This document shows positions 14,898-22,497 of a stretch of DNA of 22,520 nt, piece by piece (the first letter of the stretch is position 1; each line of letters begins with the position of its first letter). Both the position numbers and the translations under genes were made by a program. The stretch spans positions 1-22,520 of the forward strand of contig CATXJW010000032.1 in assembly GCA_958370325.1 (NCBI GenBank). The letters run 5' to 3'. A model generated the notes under the pieces. It was not told where the DNA came from, searched no databases, and was given only the letters and a program-made list of their open reading frames with translations. The DNA is from an uncultured Collinsella sp. (GTDB lineage Bacteria > Actinomycetota > Coriobacteriia > Coriobacteriales > Coriobacteriaceae).

Positions 14898-16023
14898 ATG
14901 CAAATACGATCAAGTTATCCCTGTGTATCGCGGGCTTCTCGGCCAGGTTAGCGAGCAGGCGGTTGCTGGCGATCTGGTCCTGGCGGCGGCCGGCGGCAAG
15001 CTCTAGCACGTCCGAATCGGCCTCGGCGATACCGCGGGCGACGACCATACCGCTCGGGTCGCACACGTCGAGTACATCGCCCTCGGAAAACACGCCATCG
15101 ACCTCGCGAATACCCACCGCGAGCAAGGAAGAGCCACGGCTTACCAGCGCCTTCGCAGCACCGTCATCGACCGTCACCGAGCCATGCGCCTTGTCACCCA
15201 GTGCGATCCACAGCTTGCGGGGCGCGATGTCCAGGCGCTCAGCCGGCGGATCGAACAACGTACCCACGCTCTCGCCGCGGGCCAGACGCACGAGCGCATC
15301 GGGCTCCTCGCCCGAGCAAATCACGCTTTGAATGCCCGCCGTCATCAGAATGCGGCTCGCGCGAATCTTTGTGATCATGCCGCCCGTGCCCACCGAAGTC
15401 GAAGAATCGCCCGCCGAGGCGATGATCTTGGCATCGATCTTATGCACGATCGGGACGAACTCGGCCGTGGGGTCCTCGTGCGGATTGGCGGTATAGAGGC
15501 CATCGATGTCCGAGAGCGTCACGCACAGATCGGCAGAAACCAGGCAGCTCACAAGCGCCGCCAGCGTGTCGTTGTCGCCGAACTTGATCTCATCGACGGT
15601 AACGGTGTCGTTCTCGTTGACGACCGGCACCACGCCCAGCTCCACCAGGCGCAGCAGGGCGTCGCGCGCGTGCAGGTAGGACGTGCGGCGCGCCGTGTCG
15701 TGACGCGTGAGCAGCACGAGTGAGGTGAGCAGGTCGCGCGCATGGAACTCCTCGTCGTAGGCCGACGAGATGATGCACTGACCGGCCGAGGCGCAGGCCT
15801 GCAGGCTCGGCAGGTCACCGACCGGCTTGCGGTCGAAGCCCAGCACGGGATAGCCGCAGGCAATGGCACCCGAGCTCACCACGACCAGGCGCCAGCCAAG
15901 CTCGCGCAACGCTGCGGCCTGGTCGGCAAGCCCGCCGATAAAGGCGCGGTTGACCTTGCCGTCGGCGCCCACCACCGTGGACGAACCGATCTTTACCACC
16001 ATCGTTTTATAAGAAGTCGTCAT
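14896..16023 (-). CDS. proB: glutamate 5-kinase
   Basis: A 375-residue enzyme that phosphorylates glutamate on its gamma-carboxylate, the first and normally proline-inhibited step of proline synthesis. The amino-acid-kinase domain (about 1-260) opens with MVVKIGSSTVVG and contains VVSSGAIACG, VPVVNENDTV, the metal/ATP region KFGDNDTLAALVS and VGTGGMITKIRAS. A PUA domain follows (about 280-360, from RKLWIALGDK). Length matches the two-domain form. The start at 16023 lacks a clear ribosome site; an internal Met at codon 8 is possible but has none either. It lies 79 bases after pncB on the same strand with no obvious terminator between, so the two may be co-transcribed. Confidence 0.96.
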   Translation of the reverse strand: MTTSYKTMVVKIGSSTVVGADGKVNRAFIGGLADQAAALRELGWRLVVVSSGAIACGYPVLGFDRKPVGDLPSLQACASAGQCIISSAYDEEFHARDLLTSLVLLTRHDTARRTSYLHARDALLRLVELGVVPVVNENDTVTVDEIKFGDNDTLAALVSCLVSADLCVTLSDIDGLYTANPHEDPTAEFVPIVHKIDAKIIASAGDSSTSVGTGGMITKIRASRILMTAGIQSVICSGEEPDALVRLARGESVGTLFDPPAERLDIAPRKLWIALGDKAHGSVTVDDGAAKALVSRGSSLLAVGIREVDGVFSEGDVLDVCDPSGMVVARGIAEADSDVLELAAGRRQDQIASNRLLANLAEKPAIHRDNLIVFA

Positions 16024-16102
16024 ACGTCAAACCAATCAACTGTTCAGCGAACGGCCGAGCCGGCGGCCAGGGAAGCGTGACTCGCCCCTACCGCCCAAGG
16101 AA

Positions 16103-17608
16103 TTAGTGAGCCCAGGGAAAGGCAGAGGCCGCGGCCATGTTCTTGCGCACGAGCTCGTCGCGCACCTGAGCCAGGCCCTGCTCCATGCCCACCACATAGG
16201 TCTGCGGGTACAGGAAGCGCTTGAAAGCTGCGTCCAGATGGTCAAGCGCCCAGGCGCAACGCTCGCGCGCGTCCTCGATGCTCTCGCGAGGAGCCACCGC
16301 GCTGCCGTCGCGCACGATCGGCACCAGCAGCTCGCGATACTCAAGTTCGGACACGTCGGTCACCAGAGCGGCATCATTCACGGCCACGAGGGTATTGCCG
16401 CGCGCGGCGCCCTCCCCCGCCAGATGGTCCTCGTCGTAGATCATGTCGCAGACCGGGCCGCCAAAGCCGTCGTAATAACGGCGCACGCGTTGCACACCCG
16501 GGATCGTGCGCTTGTAGGGCTGCTCGGAGAGCTTGACCACCGGCGTCCATGGATCTGCCTCGCTCGCACGGCGAGCGGAAAGCTTGTACACGCCGCCCAG
16601 CGCCGGCTGGTCATAGCAGGTCGCAAGCTTGGTACCCACGCCAAAGCTATCGATGGGCGCGCCCTGGTCGAGCAGTGACTGAATCGTGTACTCATCTAGA
16701 TCGTTAGAAACCGAGATCCCCACATAGGGCAGGCCCTCGGCATCAAAACGGCCACGAACATACTTGGAGAGCTTGGCGAGGTCGCCCGAGTCAATGCGAA
16801 TAGCCGACAGACGCTCGCCCACCGCCTCCATCTCCTTGGCAACCGTAATGGCATGCTCGCAACCCTCACGTACGTCGTAGGTGTCGATGAGCAGCGTACA
16901 GTTCTTGGGACTCGACTTAGCAAAAGCCCGGAATGCCTCGAGCTCGGAGTCGAAGCTCATCACCCAGCTGTGCGCATGCGTGCCAAAGACGGGAATACCG
17001 TAGCGGCGACCGGCGAGCACATCGGACGTAGAGGAGCAGCCGGCAACGTAGCTCGCGCGCGCGACGGCCAGCCCGCCATCGGGACCCTGGGCGCGGCGCA
17101 GGCCAAACTCGGCAACGGGACGGCCGTCCGCCGCCAGCACAACGCGCGCCGTCTTGGTGGCGACAAGCGTCTGGAAGCCGACGATGTTGAGCAGCGCGGT
17201 CTCGAGCAGCTGGCACTCCAGCGCGGGGCCGGTGACGCGAACCATGGGCTCGCGCGGAAAGACGAGCTCGCCCTCGGGAACGGCGTCGATGTTTACATGC
17301 GCACGAAAATCGCGCAGGTAGTCGAGGAATGCAGGCTTGAACATCGCGCCGCCGGCCGGGGCCTGGAGTGAGGCGAGGTAGTCGATATCCTCGGGTGTAA
17401 AGCGCAGATTCTCGACCAGCTCGGGCAGCTCGGCGGTGCCGCACATGACGGCATACGCGCTGCCAAAGGGATGGTCGCGGTAAAACGCCGTAAAACAACC
17501 CTGCTCATTGGCCTTGCCGTTCTCCCACAGGCCCTGGGCCATAGTGAGCTCGTACAGATCGGTGAGCATTGCAATGTCGGTGGGATGAGAGATGTCGGTC
17601 AAAGCCAT
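16103..17608 (-). CDS. pncB: nicotinate phosphoribosyltransferase
   Basis: A 501-residue enzyme that joins nicotinate to PRPP with ATP help, giving nicotinate mononucleotide in the Preiss-Handler NAD salvage route. The N-terminal MLTDLYELTMAQG, FRDHPF-like YRDHPFGSAY, GLRRAQGPDGG, the phospho-accepting histidine H213 in GTHAHSWVMSF, IRIDSGDL and FGVGTKLAT are all family signatures. Length fits the longer bacterial type. AAAGG precedes the start. It is preceded on the same strand by the small coiled-coil membrane gene (84-base gap) and followed by proB. Confidence 0.97.
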   Translation of the reverse strand: MALTDISHPTDIAMLTDLYELTMAQGLWENGKANEQGCFTAFYRDHPFGSAYAVMCGTAELPELVENLRFTPEDIDYLASLQAPAGGAMFKPAFLDYLRDFRAHVNIDAVPEGELVFPREPMVRVTGPALECQLLETALLNIVGFQTLVATKTARVVLAADGRPVAEFGLRRAQGPDGGLAVARASYVAGCSSTSDVLAGRRYGIPVFGTHAHSWVMSFDSELEAFRAFAKSSPKNCTLLIDTYDVREGCEHAITVAKEMEAVGERLSAIRIDSGDLAKLSKYVRGRFDAEGLPYVGISVSNDLDEYTIQSLLDQGAPIDSFGVGTKLATCYDQPALGGVYKLSARRASEADPWTPVVKLSEQPYKRTIPGVQRVRRYYDGFGGPVCDMIYDEDHLAGEGAARGNTLVAVNDAALVTDVSELEYRELLVPIVRDGSAVAPRESIEDARERCAWALDHLDAAFKRFLYPQTYVVGMEQGLAQVRDELVRKNMAAASAFPWAH

Positions 17609-17692
17609 GGGGCGACCTTTCGGATGCGTTGTGCAGAGGTTGAGGGTTGGAGAAGGGCAGAGTGTTCGGGCATGGCACCCGGCGCGAATCGG

Positions 17693-18151
17693 CTAGAGCA
17701 GGCCCATGCTGGTCAGGATCGTGTAGCCCATAAAGATGACAAACGCGATGAGGGCAAGGACAATGATGATTTTTTGAGCCGGCGCCATGCCAGGGATCTC
17801 GTTCTCGCCCGTAGGCTCCTTGGAGGTAACCATGCGCTGGGCAAAGCTCATCTCGTCGCGGCTCGGCTTGGGATCGACGGACTTGGGACGAGCGGCCTTT
17901 TTAGGCTGAGGTTTGTGCGCGGCAGGTGCAGGCTTCGCAGAGGCGGGCTTGGGTGCGGGCGCAGGCGCCGGTACGGCTGCGCCCTTCGCAGCAGCCTCCT
18001 CGGCCTTCGCACGCTCGGCACGCAGGGCGGCCAGCTCCTCACGCTCGCGGCGTGCCTCTTCCTGGGCCTCGCAACGAGCTTTCTCGGCGCGGAGCTCTTC
18101 CAACTCGGCGCGTTCCTCGGCAGACAGTGGTTGGGACTCAAGCTCGGCCAT
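17693..18151 (-). CDS. small coiled-coil protein with C-terminal membrane anchor, function unknown
   Basis: A 152-residue protein not assigned to a family. Residues about 8-60 are a highly charged predicted coiled coil (AEERAELEELRAEKARCEAQ and following). About 60-100 is an Ala/Pro/Lys-rich linker. The last ~25 residues are a single hydrophobic segment (KIIIVLALIAFVIFMGYTIL), giving a tail-anchored layout with the bulk in the cytosol. The start at 18151 has GAAAGGG seven bases before it; a longer frame from 18187 would start inside the terminator hairpin. The only room for a promoter upstream is beyond that terminator, so expression may depend on read-through from the tRNA-Ala promoter. It might be cotranscribed with pncB. 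Confidence 0.72.
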   Translation of the reverse strand: MAELESQPLSAEERAELEELRAEKARCEAQEEARREREELAALRAERAKAEEAAAKGAAVPAPAPAPKPASAKPAPAAHKPQPKKAARPKSVDPKPSRDEMSFAQRMVTSKEPTGENEIPGMAPAQKIIIVLALIAFVIFMGYTILTSMGLL

Positions 18152-18167
18152 GGTACAGCCCTTTCTT

Positions 18168-18201
18168 TTAAAAAAAGCCGCCGACACAATGTCAGCGGCT
18201 T
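18168..18201 (-). terminator. terminator after tRNA-Ala, directly before the coiled-coil gene
   Basis: On the minus strand AAGCCGCTGAC-ATTGT-GTCGGCGGCTT is a complete 11-bp stem (one G-U pair) followed by TTTTT. It begins 15 bases past the tRNA 3' end. Its tail ends a few bases before the ribosome site of the next gene, so it may act as an attenuator. Confidence 0.9.
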
Positions 18202-18215
18202 ATCAAATCCAAGGG

Positions 18216-18288
18216 TGGAGACGAAGGGAGTCGAACCCTCGGCCTCTGCCATGCGACGGCAGCGCTCTCCCAACTGAGCTACGTCCCC
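18216..18288 (-). tRNA. tRNA-Ala (anticodon CGC)
   Basis: The cloverleaf is complete on the minus strand: acceptor GGGGACG with CGTCTCC including the G3-U70 wobble that marks alanine tRNAs, anticodon stem CTGCC/GGCAG with CGC, T-arm GAGGG-TTCGACT-CCCTT, and discriminator A. Unlike the three tRNAs at the window start, CCA is not encoded (CCC follows) and must be added by the nucleotidyltransferase. Confidence 0.97.
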
Positions 18289-18301
18289 AGGACAAGTCGA
18301 T

Positions 18302-18329
18302 ATTTTACCTACGGCTCGCCAACTGTCAA
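18302..18329 (-). promoter_or_regulatory. strong sigma70-type promoter of tRNA-Ala
   Basis: On the minus strand a consensus TTGACA (18324-18329) and TAAAAT (18302-18307) are spaced by 16 bases. The predicted start is within about 10 bases of the tRNA 5' end. Confidence 0.85.
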
Positions 18330-18394
18330 CGCCCAATACCCAGTCTTTTTGGGGCGCGGCTATTTTGACAACTTTTCGAGCAGGCGATCCTCTC

Positions 18395-18429
18395 GATGAT
18401 TTTTTAATCCCCGTCCCAGAAAAATCATC
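18395..18429. repeat. AT-armed hairpin with GGGACGGGG loop
   Basis: GATGATTTTT (18395-18404) and AAAAATCATC (18420-18429) are exact inverted copies around a loop that reads GGGACGGGGATT on the minus strand. It lies just beyond the stop of the radical-SAM gene and may terminate it, but there is no further T-run. Its left half resembles 8204-8225. Confidence 0.5.
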
Positions 18430-18439
18430 AACGAACGCG

Positions 18440-19378
18440 CTACTTTGCGCTGGTGAGGACGCCGGTGGTGTCGAAGGCTGGGGTGAAGCTCTCGTCTACA
18501 GCGCCGCCTTCTTGCCAAAACATCGTCGTAAAGCCCAGGTCGTCGGCATGGTCGAGCACCTGCTCATACTCCTCGCGCGTCACGGCGCGCGCCAGGTCGC
18601 CGCCTTGTTCGCGCATGAGTGCATTGGGCGTGTACTGGTTCATGACCGAGATCGGCACGTCGCCCACCGTCTGCCACACCAGGTCTAACACGCGGCACGA
18701 ATCGTCGGCATGCCCCGGCAGCACCAGGTGACGCACGATCATACCGCGCTTCATGAGCCCGTCCTCGTCCACCAGCTCTCCTCCGCGGCGATCGATCTCG
18801 CGAGCCATCTGGGCCAGACCCGACACGGCCACGCGCGGGTAGTCCTTAATATGAGAAAGCGACTGCGCAAGCCCCGCGTCGGCATACTTAAAGTCGGTAA
18901 GCCACACGTCGACCAGATCGCCGAGCGCTGCCACGGCACTCGCCCGCTCATAGCCGCTCGTGTTGTAGACGATCGGGATGTCCAGCCCGCGCTCCCGAGC
19001 TGCGGCAATCGCGGCCGGCAGCAGGTGAGCATAATGCGTCGCCGTCACCAGGTTGATGTTATTGGCACCCTGCTCCTGCAGCTCCAGCATAATCTCGACC
19101 AAGCGCTCGGGCGAAATCTCAAGGCCAAAATTGCCGGTCGAGATCTCGTGGTTTTGGCAGTAGATACATTTGAGCGAACAGCCGCTAAAGAAAATCGTAC
19201 CCGAGCCGGCCTCGCCCGAAATGGGCGGCTCCTCCCACATATGAAGCGCCGCGCGGGCCACCTTGAGTGTGTCGTTAGCACCGCACACGCCGCGCGCGCC
19301 CTCATCGCGCGCCGCACCGCAACGGCGCGGACACAAATGGCAGGCGGGCGAAAAAAGTTCGGTCAACGACGTCGGCAT
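18440..19378 (-). CDS. radical SAM protein, pyruvate-formate-lyase-activating-enzyme-related
   Basis: A 312-residue radical S-adenosylmethionine enzyme. The [4Fe-4S] cluster motif CxxxCxxC is C67, C71 and C74 in GCSLKCIYCQN. An N-terminal four-cysteine set (C13, C16, C20, C32 in CHLCPRRCG and GVCG) probably binds another metal or cluster and is typical of the uncharacterised PflA-related branch (PflX/COG1313 type). The C-terminal WQEGGAVDESFTPAFDTTGV also fits that branch. The natural substrate is unknown, and no glycyl-radical enzyme is encoded nearby, so activation of pyruvate formate-lyase should not be assumed. The start at 19378 has TTGGAG nine bases upstream; a TTG five codons earlier is less likely. 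Confidence 0.9.
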   Translation of the reverse strand: MPTSLTELFSPACHLCPRRCGAARDEGARGVCGANDTLKVARAALHMWEEPPISGEAGSGTIFFSGCSLKCIYCQNHEISTGNFGLEISPERLVEIMLELQEQGANNINLVTATHYAHLLPAAIAAARERGLDIPIVYNTSGYERASAVAALGDLVDVWLTDFKYADAGLAQSLSHIKDYPRVAVSGLAQMAREIDRRGGELVDEDGLMKRGMIVRHLVLPGHADDSCRVLDLVWQTVGDVPISVMNQYTPNALMREQGGDLARAVTREEYEQVLDHADDLGFTTMFWQEGGAVDESFTPAFDTTGVLTSAK

Positions 19379-19461
19379 AAAAACATGCTCCAAAACAACG
19401 ATTCAGCAGCTCAAACGTAAAGGGCCAGACCGCACAGACGGCTCGAGCCCAAGGCGCCGTA

Positions 19462-19490
19462 ATCGTCCGACACGATTTTTGTAATGTCAA
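19462..19490 (-). promoter_or_regulatory. probable promoter of the radical SAM gene
   Basis: On the minus strand a consensus TTGACA (19485-19490) is followed after 17 bases by GACGAT, a weak -10. Confidence 0.45.
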
Positions 19491-19515
19491 GACTGGAATC
19501 GACAAAGTGCCGCTT

Positions 19516-19521
19516 TATGAT
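19516..19521 (+). promoter_or_regulatory. -10 element of the probable 6S RNA
   Basis: TATGAT is a close match to TATAAT. It sits 9 bases before the base of the RNA closing stem. The -35 (CTGGAA, 19493-19498, 17-base spacer) is weak. Confidence 0.5.
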
Positions 19522-19526
19522 GTAGG

Positions 19527-19698
19527 TATTCCGCCCCCCGCGGAGCAACTGGGTGAACCGTCGCGTTTATTTAGGGAGCCCACACAGTCGTACCTAGTAC
19601 AGGTATCCTTCGTTGTTAAGGACGCTGGAACAGTCGATGAGGGCACCCACCTGTTTTAGGTGGGTTCATTTTCGTAACGTGGGGGGTGGTTTTCTTTT
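19527..19698 (+). ncRNA. ssrS: probable 6S RNA
   Basis: A stable RNA of about 170 bases. Its ends pair over 12 positions: CCGCCCCCCGCG (19531-19542) with CGTGGGGGGTGG (19678-19689), including two G-U pairs. TTTTCTTTT follows, so the closing stem doubles as a terminator, and a TATGAT -10 lies just upstream. Near the 3' side, GGGCACCCACCT-GTTTT-AGGTGGGTTCA forms a strong hairpin of a kind I recall from Gram-positive 6S RNAs. Smaller hairpins TACCT/AGGTA and TCCTT/AAGGA lie in the middle. 6S RNA mimics an open promoter and sequesters housekeeping RNA polymerase. No coding frame fits. The identification rests on length, rod-like closing stem and remembered motifs, so another small RNA remains possible. 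Confidence 0.62.
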
Positions 19699-19902
19699 GC
19701 CGAAAATCACCATTACAGTCCACATGGATCCCCGCCGGCATCCCGACAAGCCATCGACAACATCCCAATATCTGGTAAGCGCGTGATTATCGCTGCGCGC
19801 AATTCCATGCACCCCCCTTGGTCGAGTATCATGGTTCGGCTATGCCCTTTGCGCTTAGCAACCTTTGACCTTTTCCTTCGACGCTTGGCGGTTTTTAGAT
19901 TC

Positions 19903-21102
19903 ATGGCTTCATCCCCGAGCTACATACCGTACCTATGCGTGGCAGCGGCGGCCTTTATCACGACCTTCCTCACGGTGCCCCTGGTCAAACGCTTGGCAAT
20001 TAAGCTCGACGCCGTCGACTATCCTTCTAAGCGCCGCATCAACACCAAGCCCATCCCGCGTTTGGGCGGAACGGCGGTGTTTTTGGGCCTGGTCGTTGCC
20101 TGTATTGTGCAAATCCTAGGCACCTGGCACCTAGGCTGGCCGCCCGTCCTGGTACCGCACCCGCGCCTCCACATTAGCTATCCCATGCTGGCACTCTCCT
20201 TTACCGTCATCTTTGCGACCGGCGCTATCGACGACGTCTTCCAACTCAAGCCCAAGCAAAAGCTGGCCGGTCAGGTCCTCGCCGCGCTCATCGCCTGCGT
20301 GGGCGGCCTGCGGATCAGCGTCATCGTCAACCCGTTTGCCCCCGGCGAAATCATGCTCGGATGGCTCGCCTACCCCATCACCGTGATCTATCTGGTGGCA
20401 TTCACCAACATCATTAACCTCATCGACGGCCTCGACGGCTTGGCCACGGGCATCTGCGGCATCGCGTCGTTCACCATGTTTTCGATGGCCGTTCTCTCGG
20501 GCCGCATCGACGCCGCCGCGCTCTCCATTGCGCTCTTTGGCGCCTGCCTGGCCTTTTTGCGATACAACTTCAACCCCGCAAGCATCTTCTTGGGCGACTC
20601 GGGGTCGCTGCTTCTGGGCTTTGCGCTGGGCTCCATCTCGTTGCTCAACGTGAGCCGCACCGCCGCGCTCACCTCGCTTATCATCCCGCTCATCGTTGCC
20701 GGCGTGCCCATCATCGACACGTTTAGCGCCATCGTGCGCCGCAAGCGCGCCCACATTAGCATCGGGCAGGCCGACAAGGGCCACATCCACCACCGCCTGA
20801 TCCAAGAGGGCTACAACCAAAAGCAGGCAGTGCTCCTCATCTATGCCTGGTGCATCATGCTTTCGGCCGGCGCCGCCGCGATTAACCAGGTCGAGGTCCC
20901 CATGCGCGTGCTCATCTTTACCGTGCTCGCCATTGGCTCGGCGGCCTTTGCCAAGCACCTGCATCTGTTTGAGCCCGTGCTGCGCCACCATTACAACAAG
21001 CGCACGCACGAGGACGAGCTCGTCACCCCCGACGATCCCGCCTTTAAGCAGGAGGAGCAGGCGGCAGAAGAACGCAAGGAGGAGCGCCACCACAGGCGCT
21101 AG
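19903..21102 (+). CDS. polyprenyl-phosphate GlcNAc-1-phosphate transferase, WecA/TagO type
   Basis: A 399-residue multi-pass membrane enzyme of the MraY/WecA family with about ten or eleven hydrophobic segments. It transfers a sugar-1-phosphate, probably GlcNAc-1-phosphate, from UDP-sugar to undecaprenyl phosphate, priming a wall or surface glycopolymer. Motifs seen are VDYPSKRRINTKPIPRLGG after the first segment, D110-D111 in AIDDVFQLKPKQK, NIINLIDGLDGLATG with D175 and D178, FLGDSGS with D232, and HIHHRL (294-299). The C-terminus is a charged tail. MraY itself is less likely because the sequence has the WecA/TagO HIHH form. The start at 19903 gives a TagO-like N-terminus but has no clear ribosome site; the frame stays open to 19783, with an ATG at 19831 possible. 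Confidence 0.9.
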   Translation: MASSPSYIPYLCVAAAAFITTFLTVPLVKRLAIKLDAVDYPSKRRINTKPIPRLGGTAVFLGLVVACIVQILGTWHLGWPPVLVPHPRLHISYPMLALSFTVIFATGAIDDVFQLKPKQKLAGQVLAALIACVGGLRISVIVNPFAPGEIMLGWLAYPITVIYLVAFTNIINLIDGLDGLATGICGIASFTMFSMAVLSGRIDAAALSIALFGACLAFLRYNFNPASIFLGDSGSLLLGFALGSISLLNVSRTAALTSLIIPLIVAGVPIIDTFSAIVRRKRAHISIGQADKGHIHHRLIQEGYNQKQAVLLIYAWCIMLSAGAAAINQVEVPMRVLIFTVLAIGSAAFAKHLHLFEPVLRHHYNKRTHEDELVTPDDPAFKQEEQAAEERKEERHHRR

Positions 21103-21261
21103 GGTTTGCTGGTGAGGATGGGCCAAGGCGTTGGCAGTCGTTCGCGCGGACGCCGCGACGGACATGAAAGCCGGCCCCTGACAGTCCCTCACCCACTCGC
21201 GCCCGCCCATCTCAATAAACACGCTATCATCAAGACCTGCAAACGAACGTTAGGAGCAATC

Positions 21262-22311
21262 ATGCCAAACGAGAACAGCTACGAAGTCGCGCTGCAAAAG
21301 AGCAACGCCATTCGCGAGGGCCTGGCCAAAACGCCCGAGAAGTTCACCATGCTCACCGGCGACCGCCCCACCGGCCGTCTGCACCTGGGTCACTACTTCG
21401 GCACCCTCAAGGGCCGTGTTGAGCTGCAGAACATGGGCGCCAAGACCAACGTGCTCATCGCCGACTACCAAGTCATCACTGACCGCGACACGACCGAGCA
21501 CATCCAGGACAACGTGTACAACATGGTCATGGACTACCTTGCCTGCGGCATCGACCCCGACAAGACCATGATCTACGCGCACTCCGCCGTGCCCGCCGCA
21601 AACCAGCTCATGCTGCCGTTCCTGTCGCTGGTCTCCGAGGCCGAGCTGGCGCGCAACCCCACGGTCAAGGCCGAGATGGAGGCCTCGGGCCACGAGCTCA
21701 CCGGCCTTCTGCTCACCTACCCGGTGCACCAGGCCTGCGACATCCTGTTCTGCAAGGGCAATGTGGTGCCCGTCGGTCGCGACCAGCTGCCGCACATCGA
21801 GCTCACCCGCACCATCGCCCGCCGCTTTAACAACCGCTACGGCAAGGTGTTCCCCGAGGTCGACGCACTGCTGTCCGAGACCCCGCTGCTGCCGGGCCTG
21901 GACGGTCGCAAGATGAGCAAGAGCTACGGTAACGCCATCAACATCTCGATGACCGCCGAGGAGACGGCCAAGCGCATCAAGAAGAGCCAGACCGACTCCG
22001 AGCGCATGATCACGTTCGATCCCGAGAACCGCCCCGGCGTGTCCGGTCTGCTTTCGACGGCCGCCATCTGCACCGGCCGTTCCGAAGTCGAGATTGCCGA
22101 GGAGATTGGCATGGGCGGCTCCGGCCAGCTCAAGAAGTACGTGACAGAGGCCGTCAACGAGTACTTCGCGCCGATCCGCGAGCGTCGCCAGCGCTACGAG
22201 AACGATCTGGACTATGTGAAGGACGTCCTGCACGAGGGCAACCGTCGCGCCAACGAGATCGCCGAGCAGACCCTGGCCGAGGTTCGGGACGCCATGGGCA
22301 TGGTGTACTAG
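21262..22311 (+). CDS. trpS: tryptophanyl-tRNA synthetase
   Basis: A 349-residue class I synthetase that charges tRNA-Trp. The nucleotide-binding signature is TGDRPTGRLHLGHYFG with HLGH at residues 41-44. The second signature is KMSKS at 217-221 in DGRKMSKSYGNAI. The opening TGDRPTG and following GRVELQN resemble the second type of bacterial TrpRS rather than the SGIQPSG form of E. coli. TTAGGAGC lies before the ATG at 21262; a longer frame from 21106 has no such site. A -10-like TATCAT is near 21226. No T-box or tryptophan attenuator was seen in the 160-base upstream region. A terminator follows. Confidence 0.97.
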   Translation: MPNENSYEVALQKSNAIREGLAKTPEKFTMLTGDRPTGRLHLGHYFGTLKGRVELQNMGAKTNVLIADYQVITDRDTTEHIQDNVYNMVMDYLACGIDPDKTMIYAHSAVPAANQLMLPFLSLVSEAELARNPTVKAEMEASGHELTGLLLTYPVHQACDILFCKGNVVPVGRDQLPHIELTRTIARRFNNRYGKVFPEVDALLSETPLLPGLDGRKMSKSYGNAINISMTAEETAKRIKKSQTDSERMITFDPENRPGVSGLLSTAAICTGRSEVEIAEEIGMGGSGQLKKYVTEAVNEYFAPIRERRQRYENDLDYVKDVLHEGNRRANEIAEQTLAEVRDAMGMVY

Positions 22312-22344
22312 ACCGATCTGCTGGCTAGAACTTTCGATTGCTTT

Positions 22345-22374
22345 AGGGCGGGCGCCACGGCGTCCGCCTTTTTT
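22345..22374 (+). terminator. Rho-independent terminator of trpS
   Basis: GGCGGGCGC-CACG-GCGTCCGCC forms a 9-bp stem with one G-U pair, followed by TTTTTT. Confidence 0.92.
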
Positions 22375-22421
22375 GGTGCCCGACCGGCTCGGCTCCGCCC
22401 ATCGCACTCCCCCGATAAACA

Positions 22422-22463
22422 GGAACAGGCCCGCCGGCAGCCAATTGCCGGCGGGCCTGTTCC
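22422..22463. repeat. perfect 18-bp inverted repeat after trpS
   Basis: GGAACAGGCCCGCCGGCA (22422-22439) and its exact complement (22446-22463) enclose a 6-base loop. No T-run follows on the plus strand; on the minus strand TGTTTATC follows. It is most simply the terminator of a minus-strand gene beginning to the right of the window. Confidence 0.7.
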
Positions 22464-22497
22464 CAAAGTACACCGTTGAATCGCACAGAGGGGAGGA

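Noticed and set aside
18440..19378. Radical SAM protein as the genuine pyruvate formate-lyase activator
   Set aside because: No glycyl-radical enzyme gene is adjacent, and the four-cysteine N-terminus belongs to the PflA-related uncharacterised branch.
21250..22473. Open frame of 407 codons on the minus strand opposite trpS
   Set aside because: Shadow of trpS that also runs through the trpS terminator and the perfect inverted repeat.
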